From Saccharopolyspora erythraea NRRL 2338 (GTDB taxonomy: Bacteria > Actinomycetota > Actinomycetes > Mycobacteriales > Pseudonocardiaceae), in contig NC_009142.1 of the NCBI RefSeq assembly GCF_000062885.1, positions 682,001 through 746,000 of the forward strand: DNA of 64,000 nt, given 5' to 3'. The position numbers and the translations under genes are program-made. Numbering within the stretch: position 1 is the stretch's first letter; each line of letters opens with the position of its first letter. Under the pieces are notes generated by a model. It made no database searches, had not been told where the DNA came from, and saw only the letters and a program-made list of their open reading frames with translations. Of this stretch, positions 46,770-55,781 are shown piece by piece.

Positions 46770-48102
46770 TCTGCTGCAAGCACGTGAGCTCCTGCTGCTG
46801 CCCGAGGTGTTGCTGGCCGGCGGCCCGGTGCGCGATCACGCGGTGGTCGTCGCCGACGGCGTGTTCCGCGCGGTCGGCCCGGCCGCCGAGCTGGTCGAGG
46901 CGCATCCGGAGCTGGACCCGGTGCACCTCGACGGCCACCTGCTCATGCCGGGTTTCGTGGACGCCCACCACCACCTGACGCAGAGCTTCGGCAAGGCCCT
47001 CGCCTTCGGTGAGCCGTCGGAGATCTTCCGGCGGATCTGGGTCCCGCTGGAGCAGCAGCTCGACCCGGAGTCCGCCTACGTCGCGGCCAAGCTGGCGGCC
47101 CTCGAAGCCCTGCGCGGCGGTTTCACCACCGTCGCCGAGGCGGGCACGAGGGCGCGCGTGGACATCGGCGTGGTCGCCGACGCCGCGACCGACGCCGGAA
47201 TCCGGTGCGTGCTCGGGGAAGTCTGCTTCGAACCCGACGACGGTGAACGCCACCTGTCCCGCTGGGACTCCGCCGAGCTGGTCCACCCGTCGCTGGCGAT
47301 CCCGATCGCGGAGGCCGCCGAGCACGAGGTGCTGCACGCGGTCTCCCGGTTGTGCGCCGAGGCCGGTGCGGTGTTCCAGATCCACGTCAACGAGCACCTG
47401 GCCTCCGTCGAGCGGTCCCTGGAGCGGCACGGCAGGCGTCCGCTGGAGCACCTGCACGACGTCGGTGCGCTCGGTCCGCAGACGCTCGCCGCGCACGCGA
47501 CCATGCTGACCCCCGGCGAGCTGCGGTTGCTCGCCGACAGCGGCGCCGCCGTCAGCTACAACCCGGTGGCCAGCGGGTGGAAGGGCAACGCGGTCGCCCC
47601 GGCCGCGCTGATGGCGGCGTCGGGCGTCCGTTTCGGGCTGGGCACCGACGGCACCCGCGGCGACGGCTTCCGGCTGACCGACGCCGCCGAGCTCGCGCAG
47701 CGGCTGGCCTTCGGCCTGCACAACGGGGACTCGTCGTGCGGTGGCGGGCTGACCTGGTTGCGGCATGCGACGGCCGGTGGCGCCGACGCGGTCGGTCTCG
47801 GCTCGGTGACCGGCGCCGTCGAAGCGGGCCGGGCCGCCGACTTCCTGCTGGTCGACCTGCGGGTTCCGGAGCTGTGCCCGTCGTGGGACCTGCCGTGGGA
47901 GCTGGTCCGGCTGGCCAACCGCGACCAGATCACCGCCGTGGTGGTCGCGGGGCGGTTGCGGCTGTGGCGGGGCTGGCCGGTTGACTGGGACGGCCGCGAA
48001 CTGCTCGAGGAGGCCGCGAAGACCGGCCGGGAGGTCGTGGCGCGGGCCCCGCTGCGCAAGATCCACCCGCTTTCCACCGGGTGCCGGGAGGAGGACGCGT
48101 GA
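46750..48102 (+). CDS. Amidohydrolase, 8-oxoguanine/guanine deaminase-like
   Basis: 450-residue metal-dependent hydrolase of the cytosine-deaminase/AtzA-TrzN branch. Metal ligands: DAHHHL (His-x-His), QIHVNEH, LAAHATML and GLGTDGTRGDG (Asp). In this branch the reaction is hydrolytic removal of an amino or other group from purines or triazines; 8-oxoguanine deaminase is the best guess given the permease before it. ATG overlaps the permease end by 20 bp. Confidence 0.8.
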   Translation: MTAPQRDLLQARELLLLPEVLLAGGPVRDHAVVVADGVFRAVGPAAELVEAHPELDPVHLDGHLLMPGFVDAHHHLTQSFGKALAFGEPSEIFRRIWVPLEQQLDPESAYVAAKLAALEALRGGFTTVAEAGTRARVDIGVVADAATDAGIRCVLGEVCFEPDDGERHLSRWDSAELVHPSLAIPIAEAAEHEVLHAVSRLCAEAGAVFQIHVNEHLASVERSLERHGRRPLEHLHDVGALGPQTLAAHATMLTPGELRLLADSGAAVSYNPVASGWKGNAVAPAALMAASGVRFGLGTDGTRGDGFRLTDAAELAQRLAFGLHNGDSSCGGGLTWLRHATAGGADAVGLGSVTGAVEAGRAADFLLVDLRVPELCPSWDLPWELVRLANRDQITAVVVAGRLRLWRGWPVDWDGRELLEEAAKTGREVVARAPLRKIHPLSTGCREEDA

Positions 48103-48806
48103 GCATCGGTTTCCTGGTGCTCGTCGCGGTCGCCGTCGCCGCGGCCGCGTTCGTGCAGGGTGCCACCGGAGTCGGGTTCGCCCTGATCGTCGCGCCGGTC
48201 GTCGGGCTGGTCGAGCCGTCGCTGCTGCCGGTCCTGCTGCTGGTGCTGATGATCCCGCTCAACCTCTACGTCGCGGGGCGCGAACGCGGCAGCCTGGACC
48301 GCACCGGCGCGGGCTGGATCACCGCCGGACGCTTCGCGGGCACGTTCGGCGGGCTGTGGGTGCTGGCGGCCATCCCGCTCGCGCAGCTCAACCTGCTCGT
48401 CGGCGGCTCGACCGTGCTGGCCGCCGTGGTCACGCTGCTGGCGCCGAGCTTCAGCCCGGGCCGTGCGGCGTTCCTGACGGCGGGGGCGGTCACCGGGGTC
48501 ACCGAGACCGCGACCGGGGTGGGTGGTCCGCCGCTCGCGCTGGTCTACCAGCACAGCCCGGCGCCGGTGCTGCGCTCGACGGTCGCGGTCTGCTTCCTGG
48601 CGGGCGAGCTGATCTCGCTCGTCGTGCTGCTGGCCACCGAGCGCATCCGGGCCGAGCAACTGTGGCTTGCGCTGTTGCTGCTGCCCGCGGTGGTGCTCGG
48701 CGCGCTGCTCAGCCGGTTCGTGCACCACCGGCTCGACGGCAGGCTGATGCGCCTGCTCGTGCAGGTCTTCGCGATCGTCTCCGGCGTCGTGCTGCTCTTC
48801 GCCTGA
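48099..48806 (+). CDS. TauE/SafE-family membrane transporter
   Basis: 235-residue protein with about eight hydrophobic helices. AAFVQGATGVGFALIVAPVV and GVTETATGVGGPPLALVY are the paired TauE/SafE motifs. The family exports small organic or sulfur anions; within a purine operon it may move a breakdown product. GTG start overlaps the stop of the deaminase-like gene. Confidence 0.85.
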   Translation: MSIGFLVLVAVAVAAAAFVQGATGVGFALIVAPVVGLVEPSLLPVLLLVLMIPLNLYVAGRERGSLDRTGAGWITAGRFAGTFGGLWVLAAIPLAQLNLLVGGSTVLAAVVTLLAPSFSPGRAAFLTAGAVTGVTETATGVGGPPLALVYQHSPAPVLRSTVAVCFLAGELISLVVLLATERIRAEQLWLALLLLPAVVLGALLSRFVHHRLDGRLMRLLVQVFAIVSGVVLLFA

Positions 48807-48809
48807 GCT

Positions 48810-48920
48810 GGGGCGCCTGCTGTTTGTTGCCTGAGTGGAGGTGCATCCCGCTCGTCGCCCGGGCGGGGGCGCCTCCTGCTCGTCGCCTGGGCGGGTGCCT
48901 CCTTCCCTTCCCCTGGGCCG
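48810..48920. repeat. 28-bp tandem repeat, four units
   Basis: Units start at 48810, 48838, 48866 and 48894; units 2 and 3 share GCTCGTCGCC, and the fourth is degraded. It fills the convergent gap between the TauE and LacI genes. Confidence 0.75.
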
Positions 48921-48928
48921 GGCGGCCC

Positions 48929-49945
48929 TCAGCGGCGCAGCGAGGAAGCGCGCGGTACGAGCACCGGCGGCGGCACCGGGACCTCCGGTGCCTCGCCGCG
49001 CGCCGGACCGCGCCGCATCTCGGCCAGCAGCACCGACACCGCACCCTCCGCGGCCTGACCGAGGTGCAGGTCGACGGCGGTCAGCGGCGGCTCGCACGTG
49101 CGGGCGCGCAGCCCGTCGTAGCGGGTGGCGACCATGACGTCGTCCGGGACGCGCAGTCCCCGGTCGGTCAGGGCGCGGACGGCCCCGACGGCGAAGGCGT
49201 CGACGGTGGCGCAGACGGCGTCGACGCCGGGGTGGCGGTCGAGGAGGTCGGCGCAGGCCGCGTAGCCGGCTTCGGTACCGCCGGACTCCTCGGCGAGCAC
49301 GACCAGCTCCGGCATCCCGTGCTCGTGGGCGAAGCGCCGGTACTCGTGTGCGGCGTCCACGTAGGAGTGGCGGCGGGCGCTGCCGACCAGCAGCGCGATC
49401 CGCCGACCGCCCTGCTCGCGCAGGTGTTCCAGCAGCAGCCGGACGACCGCTGCGGCATGCAGGTCGACGTGCGGCAGGTCGGTGCCCGGCTGCCTGCCCA
49501 GCGCGACGATCGGCAGCCCGCGGTCGCGCAGCCGCTTGGTGGCGCTGTCGTCGGCGTCGGGCTCGACCACGATCGCGCCGTCGATGTCGAGCGAGTCCAG
49601 TGGCGGATCGGCCTCCACCGGCGGCACCAGCACCAGCGCGAAACCGTGCATCAGCGCCGATTCCGCGGCCGCGGCGGCGACCTCCATGAAGAAGCCGAGC
49701 CTGGACGGGCCACCGGCGACGGCGAACGGCATCGACGAGACCAGCCCGATCGTGCGCGCCTCGCCCCGGCGCAGCCGCTGCGCCCGCAGGCTCGGCCGGT
49801 ATCCGAGCTCGGCGGCGACCCGCTCCACCCGCTCACGCGTCCTGGGATCGACCTTGCCGATGCCGTTGAGCGCGTGCGAGACGGTGGTCCTGGACACGCC
49901 GGCTTCGCGTGCCACGTCGGCGATCGTGGGGCGAGCCCCGGCCAT
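48929..49945 (-). CDS. LacI-family regulator
   Basis: 338-residue regulator. Helix-turn-helix PTIADVAREAGVSRTTVSHA with hinge helix LRAQRLRRGEARTIGLV, then a periplasmic-binding-like ligand domain. ATG at 49945 has AGGAGG 7 nt upstream. It lies convergent with the purine operon and divergent from a DinB-type gene. Ligand unknown, probably a sugar or nucleoside. Confidence 0.92.
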   Translation of the reverse strand: MAGARPTIADVAREAGVSRTTVSHALNGIGKVDPRTRERVERVAAELGYRPSLRAQRLRRGEARTIGLVSSMPFAVAGGPSRLGFFMEVAAAAAESALMHGFALVLVPPVEADPPLDSLDIDGAIVVEPDADDSATKRLRDRGLPIVALGRQPGTDLPHVDLHAAAVVRLLLEHLREQGGRRIALLVGSARRHSYVDAAHEYRRFAHEHGMPELVVLAEESGGTEAGYAACADLLDRHPGVDAVCATVDAFAVGAVRALTDRGLRVPDDVMVATRYDGLRARTCEPPLTAVDLHLGQAAEGAVSVLLAEMRRGPARGEAPEVPVPPPVLVPRASSLRR

Positions 49946-50103
49946 CGCGCCTCCTGGGTTCCGAGTCCGGCGGGCGGGCGTTGCCGGAACCCGCCGGGAA
50001 GGCCGCTCACCAACCGTCCCCACCTGCCTCGGACGGCGTGTTCAGGCTAGTACGCCGGCCGGGTGCGCAGCGTTTCGCGTCATTCGCGCCGCATTCGCCG
50101 CCC

Positions 50104-50128
50104 ATGTAGGCCACGATTGGGCCTACAT
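50104..50128. promoter_or_regulatory. Palindromic site before DinB gene
   Basis: ATGTAGGCC and GGCCTACAT are 9-bp perfect arms around a 7-nt spacer. It lies 47 bp before the DinB start codon in the LacI/DinB divergent region and is a candidate operator. Confidence 0.55.
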
Positions 50129-50174
50129 CGTTCGTATGGTCGCTCCAGAACGACCGAACGGAAGGCGAAGCCCC

Positions 50175-50687
50175 ATGACGACCTCGAGCAACACCCCTGC
50201 CGACGAGCGCGACGACATCCTGGCCACGCTCCGCGAGCAGCGCGGTTTCCTGCTGATCACCGTGCGCGGGATCGGCGACGAGCAGGCGGCGCGGCGCACG
50301 ACCGCCAGCGAGCTGACCCTCGGCGGGATCGTCAAACACCTCACGCGGGTCGAGCGCTACTGGATGCAGGTCATGACCCGGCAGGAACCCGAGATCGTGA
50401 TGGACCCGGACCAGTACCGGATGGTCGAAGGCGAAACGCTCGCCGGGATCGTCGACGACTACGCCGCGGCAGCCCGCGAGACCGAGCAGGCGCTGATGGC
50501 GACACCGGACCTCAGCCGCCAGATCCAGCTCCCGCCCGCGCCTTGGGCGCCGGACCCGGTCTTCTGGTCGCCGCGGCGCATCATGCTGCACCTGATCCGG
50601 GAGACCGCGCACCACAGCGGACACGCCGACATCATCCGCGAGGAGATGGACGGCGCGATCACGACGACGCAGATGGCGTCGGTCTGA
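50175..50687 (+). CDS. DinB/DUF664-family protein
   Basis: 170-residue four-helix-bundle protein. A metal triad is visible: His in GGIVKHLTRVERYW and the pair in ETAHHSGHADIIREE. DinB-like proteins include mycothiol- or bacillithiol-dependent S-transferases and stress proteins, so a thiol-transfer role is possible. ATG with GGAAGG upstream. Confidence 0.85.
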   Translation: MTTSSNTPADERDDILATLREQRGFLLITVRGIGDEQAARRTTASELTLGGIVKHLTRVERYWMQVMTRQEPEIVMDPDQYRMVEGETLAGIVDDYAAAARETEQALMATPDLSRQIQLPPAPWAPDPVFWSPRRIMLHLIRETAHHSGHADIIREEMDGAITTTQMASV

Positions 50688-50732
50688 GCCCGTCGACTCG
50701 CGACCCCGCCGGACCACCGGCGGGGCCGCGGG

Positions 50733-51122
50733 TCAGCCGCTCTTGCGGCGCAGCAGGGACCCGGCCGACCAGCGCGGCTTGTCCAGCGCGTCGTGCAGTT
50801 CGAGGAAGGCGTCCTGGACCGTGCGGCGTGACTCCTCGGGGGTGGCGGGCGGTGCGGACAGGTCCGGCTCCGGCAGGCTGCTGACCTTCAGCCACCGCTC
50901 GTCCCACAGCGCCTCCAGCGCCAGGTTCCAGCGGATCCGCACGTCCTTCTCGACCTGCTCGCGCTGCTGGTCGGCCTCCTTCTTGCGGCTGTTGCCGCGG
51001 GTCACCGACTCCTCCAGCTCGGCGGCCTTCTCCTGCTCGTGCCTGCGCATCCGCTGCGCGGCGGTGGTGGCCGCCGCGGCGAGCTCCTTGTACCGCACCG
51101 AGGCGGGCACCTGCTCACTCAT
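50733..51122 (-). CDS. Coiled-coil protein coupled to FtsK-type ATPase
   Basis: 129-residue hydrophilic protein. Residues about 15-65 are a charged coiled coil (RMRRHEQEKAAELEES, KKEADQQREQVEKDV), then Trp-rich NLALEALWDERWLKV. No signal or membrane segment and no recognised family. Its ATG overlaps the ATPase stop by 8 nt, so the two are made together and probably act together. Confidence 0.75.
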   Translation of the reverse strand: MSEQVPASVRYKELAAAATTAAQRMRRHEQEKAAELEESVTRGNSRKKEADQQREQVEKDVRIRWNLALEALWDERWLKVSSLPEPDLSAPPATPEESRRTVQDAFLELHDALDKPRWSAGSLLRRKSG

Positions 51123-53940
51123 CGGCTTCCTCCCAGATCTGGTCGCTGGACCGCTGTGCCGGGACCTCGGGCACGGCGGTGCCCGCGAGGTCGAACGGCA
51201 GGACCACCTCGGGCCGCGAGTGCTTCGAGCGGTCGAAGAACAGCCCGCGCCGGGCGCGCGGCGACCAGTTGACGACCTGTCCCGCCGCGAACACCTGCAA
51301 CTCCTGGCCGTGCACGTCGAAGGCGACCCACGCGCCGATGTCGTCGACCGGTCCCATGCCGAGGGTGTTCTTCACCCGCTGGGCGCTGCGCCACCAGCCG
51401 ATCACGTGGATGCGCAGCTCCGGGCCCTGCTTGAGCACCTTGCGCAGGTGGTCGAGCGCGCTGGCGCGGGTCTGCGGGTCCTTGCGCTCCAGGACGGTCT
51501 GCGCGGCGTCTGCGGCGTAGAGGAGCAGGCAGTGCGGCACCGGGACGGCCTCCGACGAGGCGCTGCGCTGGTCGACGGTGTCGGCCAGCGACGCCACCGC
51601 CGCCTCGATGCCGTCCAGCCCGACCACCTCCACCTCGTGGCCCTCGTCGCGCAGTGCCCCGACCAGCGCGCGGACGTCCTCGTGCGCCTCGTCGACCAGT
51701 TCGGCGACGGTGAACCGGATGCCGCCGGGCTCGTGCTGGCGAGCGAGCGACAGCGCCGCCGCACCCAGCACGCTGGCGGCGTCGACCCGCACCGAGCCGA
51801 TCACCGCGATGTTGCGCCCCGGCGAGCGGGCCAGCTCGACCGCGGCCGCCGTGCCGTCGACGTCGATGACCTGTCCGAGCAGCGCCTTCGGCGCGGCACC
51901 GGTCGGCCGCAGCCCGCGGTAGTCGCCGAGGGCGGCAAGTGATGGGAGGTGCGAACCGTCGAACAACCGCGGTGGCGCGGCGGCGGGATCACGCCGCTCC
52001 CAGAGCTTGAGCTGCAGGTCGTCGAAGGTGTGCTTGGCGGTGGCGTCGGGAATCCGGGCGATCTCGTTGCCGTGCTTGACGCCCGACTCGTGGTTGATCA
52101 CCGCGTGCCAGCGCGGCAGCTCCATCGCGGCGGTGTTCTGCTCGGTGAGCACCCGCCGCGCCTTCGGCAGCGCGATGCGCAGGATGAACTGCTCGAAGAT
52201 CGCCGGCTTGCCCCAGAACGCCTCGATGCCGGAGACGTCCTGGCTGGCCAGCACCAGGTGGATGCCCTGCGACCGGCCGCGCCGCGCGACGTCCTCCAGC
52301 AGCGTCGTGGCCTGGCTGGACACCGTGTCGCGCTCGGCGAACAGGTACTGGAACTCGTCGATCACCGCCACGATCCGGGGCCAGCGGCCGTCCGGGTCCT
52401 CGGCGCGCAACTCCTCGAGCTTGGTGACTTCGTGCGCCTTCGCCGCGTCGGCGCGGCGCCGCATCTCCGCCGACAGGAACCGCAGCAGCGCCAGCCCGAA
52501 CTCGCGGTCCGCGTTGACGTTGACCCCGACGAGCTGCGCGTGCGGCAGCCAGCTCGGATCCCGCTTGCCCGGCGTGAACTGGGCGAACGACACGCCCTCC
52601 TTGAAGTCGAGCAGGTAGAGCTCGAGTTCGTCGGGGGAGTAGCGGGCCGCCATCCCGCCGAGCATCCCGTAGAGGAAGTTCGTCTTGCCCGAGCCGCTCG
52701 GGCCGCCGATCAGCGTGTGCGGGCTCGCGTCGCCGAGCGTCACCCACACCGGCTCGCCCTCGGAGAACCCGACCGGCGCGTGCAGGCCCGACGTCGAGCG
52801 CTGGGTCCACAGCTGTTCGGGCACCAGGTCCTCGAACGTCCGCACCCGGGCGCGGCGGGCCAGGAACGCCTCGGCGACCGCCGAACACGCCTTGGTGACG
52901 GTGCCGCCCGGCGGCGACTCCTCCAGCCGGATCACCGCCTCGGGCCCGGTCATGCTGCACCGCGCGCGGTCGGGGTCGATCAGCGTGACCGACTCGATCG
53001 CGCTGTTGACCGTCAACGGCAGGTCGACGATGACGAGCTGGATCCCGCAGGCCAGGCCGTTGCGGGCGATCCGCTGCAACTGCTGTTGCTGCTCTTCGCG
53101 CAGCGGCTGTCCGTCGCCGAAGAGCACCGCGATCCGCCAGGGTTCGCTGCGGTGGCCGGTCTCGGCGGCCAGCGCCCGCAGCGAAGTGTGGCCGCCGAGC
53201 AGCGCGCTGGTGTGGATGCGGCGGATGTGGTCCGACAGCGCCTCCAGCATCTCGTCCAGCCGCGTCGGGTCGTGCGCGGTGAGCAGCCCGGCCCTGGTCA
53301 GCGGGTACAGGCCGGGCAGCGTGCCGGTGAGCTGGGCGACGTCCCAGACGTGCACCCGGACCAGTCCGGGCTGGAAGTGCCCGAGCACCCGCAGCAGCAG
53401 GTTCTGCACCAGCGCTTCGGCGGTCTCGCGGGTCCCGGGGCGCGTGGTGATCCGCAGGTGTGACTCGTCGAGGAGCGGCACCGCGGCCGGGAACGGTTGC
53501 GGCGCGGGGGAATCCGGCACCTCGGCGGTGCCGATGTGCCACAGCTCGGGGGCGGGGGAGGACAGGTCCGCGGTGCCGACCCAGCCGAGCCACTCCTCCC
53601 ACGGCCGCCCGGCCGAACCGGGAGCGGCGGCCGCGGTGAGCGCGGTCAGCTCCACCGGACCGCTGGCGGTCCACTCGGCGTAGATCTCGTCGCGCTCGAG
53701 CGTCGCCTCGGTCATCGCGGCGTCGAACGCGGGGCTCGGCGCGCCCTCGACCCGCGACGGGTCGCGGGCGGCTTCGGCGACGCCGATCTGGGCGATCCGC
53801 AGGGCGAACTCGCGCTGAGCGCAGTCGGCGTGGATGCGGCGGCGTTCGTTCTCGGCGGCTCCGAGTGCGGTGGCGACGCTGGACCTCAGGCGCGCGAAGG
53901 CCGCTTCGATGCGACTCCGGCGCTCGTTGCGTTTGCGCAC
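51115..53940 (-). CDS. FtsK/SpoIIIE-type ATPase (EccC-like plan)
   Basis: 941-residue P-loop motor. Residues 1-90 are charged and helical; an FtsK-like domain without P-loop follows (about 150-330), then the FtsK/SpoIIIE domain with Walker A GGPSGSGKTN (about 410) and Walker B IVAVIDEFQYLFAE (about 522), then a third degenerate ATPase domain (RNIAVIGSVRVDA, about 705). No transmembrane helices are seen, unlike FtsK proper. The triple-domain plan recalls EccC of type VII secretion. GTG at 53940 follows GAGGTGGGGA. Coupled to the coiled-coil gene; two small helical proteins lie upstream. Confidence 0.85.
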   Translation of the reverse strand: MRKRNERRSRIEAAFARLRSSVATALGAAENERRRIHADCAQREFALRIAQIGVAEAARDPSRVEGAPSPAFDAAMTEATLERDEIYAEWTASGPVELTALTAAAAPGSAGRPWEEWLGWVGTADLSSPAPELWHIGTAEVPDSPAPQPFPAAVPLLDESHLRITTRPGTRETAEALVQNLLLRVLGHFQPGLVRVHVWDVAQLTGTLPGLYPLTRAGLLTAHDPTRLDEMLEALSDHIRRIHTSALLGGHTSLRALAAETGHRSEPWRIAVLFGDGQPLREEQQQQLQRIARNGLACGIQLVIVDLPLTVNSAIESVTLIDPDRARCSMTGPEAVIRLEESPPGGTVTKACSAVAEAFLARRARVRTFEDLVPEQLWTQRSTSGLHAPVGFSEGEPVWVTLGDASPHTLIGGPSGSGKTNFLYGMLGGMAARYSPDELELYLLDFKEGVSFAQFTPGKRDPSWLPHAQLVGVNVNADREFGLALLRFLSAEMRRRADAAKAHEVTKLEELRAEDPDGRWPRIVAVIDEFQYLFAERDTVSSQATTLLEDVARRGRSQGIHLVLASQDVSGIEAFWGKPAIFEQFILRIALPKARRVLTEQNTAAMELPRWHAVINHESGVKHGNEIARIPDATAKHTFDDLQLKLWERRDPAAAPPRLFDGSHLPSLAALGDYRGLRPTGAAPKALLGQVIDVDGTAAAVELARSPGRNIAVIGSVRVDAASVLGAAALSLARQHEPGGIRFTVAELVDEAHEDVRALVGALRDEGHEVEVVGLDGIEAAVASLADTVDQRSASSEAVPVPHCLLLYAADAAQTVLERKDPQTRASALDHLRKVLKQGPELRIHVIGWWRSAQRVKNTLGMGPVDDIGAWVAFDVHGQELQVFAAGQVVNWSPRARRGLFFDRSKHSRPEVVLPFDLAGTAVPEVPAQRSSDQIWEEADE

Positions 53941-54270
53941 TCCCCACCTCGGAACATGGGTTACCGACCGTGAGCAAAGTACCACCCGCCGGCTGGGCGA
54001 GCAGCAGTCGCGTCCGCGGTCCGGACGCCCGCGTCCCGCAGTACGGGAGGGCGGATTTCCCGCCACCGGACCGCTTTCGGCCTCCGGACGGCTCCGGGAG
54101 GGCGCCGACGTCCGCGACGTGGTGCGCCCGCCACCAGGCACGATCACGGCGCCCGCCACCAGGCGCGATCACGTCCGCCGCGTCGGCAGCGGGCGGTGTC
54201 CGAACGCTGGGCCCGCGCATGCAGCCGCTGTTTCGACGCCAACCGCGTGCCGCCGCGGGCGGTTCCGCGC
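53941..54270. other. Gap before FtsK-type gene
   Basis: About 330 bp without a convincing gene; it holds a 25-bp direct repeat (54124-54173) and should carry the ATPase promoter. Confidence 0.4.
54124..54173. repeat. 25-bp direct repeat x2
   Basis: Two head-to-tail copies (54124-54148, 54149-54173), differing at one base, each ending in CGATCACG. About 190 bp before the FtsK-type start codon. Confidence 0.8.
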
Positions 54271-54522
54271 CTAGAGCCGGGTGACGAAGCCGCGCAGCGC
54301 GTCGAGGGTGTGGTCGACCAGGCCCTGCGTGCGCTCGATCTGGTCGTCGGCCCGGCGCAGTCCGGGAGGCACCACCGTCTCCGGGTGCTCCGGGTCGAGC
54401 CGGGCCAGCGCCTCGTGGGCTTCGCCCAGCGACCGGCGGCCGCGGGCGAGCTGGCCCTGCGCCAGCTCCAGGCGGTCCTCGACCTCGTTCAGCGCCGCGA
54501 TGAGTTCACCGAGTGCGGACAC
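54271..54522 (-). CDS. Small helical protein, unknown (83 aa)
   Basis: 83-residue all-helical protein: NEVEDRLELAQGQLARGRRS, a Pro-rich turn (LDPEHPETVVPPGLRR), then IERTQGLVDHTLDALRGF. This helix-turn-helix plan and size recall WXG100-type or DUF partner proteins, but no WXG motif is present. GTG starts 3 bp after the stop of the 86-residue gene, so both are one operon leading toward the FtsK-type gene. Confidence 0.65.
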   Translation of the reverse strand: MSALGELIAALNEVEDRLELAQGQLARGRRSLGEAHEALARLDPEHPETVVPPGLRRADDQIERTQGLVDHTLDALRGFVTRL

Positions 54523-54525
54523 GAG

Positions 54526-54786
54526 CTACAGCCGCCCCGCGTAGCCCTCGGCGGAGGAGATGCTCGCGTTGATCGTGCCCTGCACACCGGTCAGGCTGTG
54601 CGCGGCCTCGGCCAGCATGCCGGTCGCGTGCTGGATCTCCTCCTGGCTGCTGCCCTGCGTCGCGTTCGCCAGCGCCTGCTGCGCCTCCTCGAGCGCGAGG
54701 GTGGCCTGTTGCAGGGCGGCGATGCTCTCCGACGCCTTCTGGCTGGCCAGGGCGATACCCGCGCGAACCTCTTCCACGCCTGCCAT
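54526..54786 (-). CDS. Small helical protein, unknown (86 aa)
   Basis: 86-residue all-helical, Ala/Gln/Ser-rich protein (QKASESIAALQQATLALEEA then QEEIQHATGMLAEAAHSLTG) with a polar turn near residue 44. Similar in size and plan to the 83-residue neighbour, possibly a heterodimer pair. ATG 54786 has GGAGG 12 nt upstream; a GTG three codons later is possible. No family recognised with confidence. Confidence 0.65.
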   Translation of the reverse strand: MAGVEEVRAGIALASQKASESIAALQQATLALEEAQQALANATQGSSQEEIQHATGMLAEAAHSLTGVQGTINASISSAEGYAGRL

Positions 54787-54885
54787 GGTTCTAGCGATCC
54801 TCCGGTGCAAGGGATGGGGGAGAAGGAAATGTTTACCGTTGCACAAGTTAGCGCCCCGGCCGGGAAGATGCGCAGGCAGGTCGCC

Positions 54886-54916
54886 GGGAAGTCGTAACCG
54901 GGGTCAGCGACTTCCC
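54886..54916 (-). terminator. Terminator after 275-residue gene
   Basis: GGGAAGTCG (54886-54894) pairs with CGACTTCCC (54908-54916), 13-nt loop. It separates the 275-residue gene from the small helical pair. Confidence 0.7.
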
Positions 54917-54953
54917 AGATATATGAGCATGTTTCTACATGTCCATTGTGGAG

Positions 54954-55781
54954 TCAGTCGGCATTCGCGGCGTCCGCGGCGGCCGACAGCTCGATCGCCG
55001 CTATACCGGATGGCGGAGTGGGGGCGGCCGACCAACGGGCCATCGCGCGGGGGCCGTCCACCCGCAGCCGCGACCAGCCGCTGCCGCCGAGCTGGGCGAT
55101 CGCGTTGGTCACGATCTCCGGCGGCTCCCCGACCGCGGGGCCGAGGTCCAGCTCGATGCGCACCATCGGCGGGCGTTCGGCCCAGTCGACGACGACCGCG
55201 TTGCGCGAGAGTCTGCTCGCCAGCGCCCGCGCGGGCCACTCCGCGCCCGCCCGGCGCTCGGTGACGACGTCGACCAGCAGCGCGAGCCGGGGCCGCCGCC
55301 TGCCGTGCTCGTCCAGCTCGCTCGGTCCCGGGTCCGGTTCGGGCATCGGCTCGTCGGGGTCGTCGAGCGGGTCGAAGGAGTCGAAAGCGGCGGAACCACC
55401 CGTCCACGCCTCGACCAGCATCCGCTCGCCGCCGGCGACGAGATCGCCGACCAGCTCGGGGTTGTCCACCACGGTCCAGGCGGTCGGCGGCTCGCAGGAG
55501 ACCCGGTGGCGGCCGTAGTCCGGACCGAGTTCGCGCAGGAACGTCCGGACCGCGCGCGACAGCGCGCCCGGCCCGGTGCCGGAAGCCGCGCCGGTGCAGC
55601 TGATGGTCACCGACCAGCAGCCGGGTTCCTCGTCGGAGCAGTCGCCGGACTCCACGATCCGCCCGTCGAGGCGCCGCACGAGCCCGCGGCAGGCGTCGCG
55701 CGCGGCGCGCTCGTCCTCGGCGCCGGCCACGACGGTGATGAGGAGCTCCAGCTCGGTGTTTTCAGACATCGCGGGACGCAT
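54954..55781 (-). CDS. Hypothetical protein (275 aa) upstream of FtsK cluster
   Basis: 275-residue soluble protein of two similar-sized alpha/beta halves joined by an acidic linker (DDPDEPMPEPDPGPSELDE, about 140-160). The halves open with ELELLITVVAG and RLALLVDVVTERRAG, which suggests an internal duplication of a ferredoxin-like fold. No catalytic motif seen. ATG at 55781 follows GGGGA; a second ATG four codons later is possible. Strand and position link it to the FtsK-type cluster, though a hairpin intervenes. Confidence 0.65.
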   Translation of the reverse strand: MRPAMSENTELELLITVVAGAEDERAARDACRGLVRRLDGRIVESGDCSDEEPGCWSVTISCTGAASGTGPGALSRAVRTFLRELGPDYGRHRVSCEPPTAWTVVDNPELVGDLVAGGERMLVEAWTGGSAAFDSFDPLDDPDEPMPEPDPGPSELDEHGRRRPRLALLVDVVTERRAGAEWPARALASRLSRNAVVVDWAERPPMVRIELDLGPAVGEPPEIVTNAIAQLGGSGWSRLRVDGPRAMARWSAAPTPPSGIAAIELSAAADAANAD

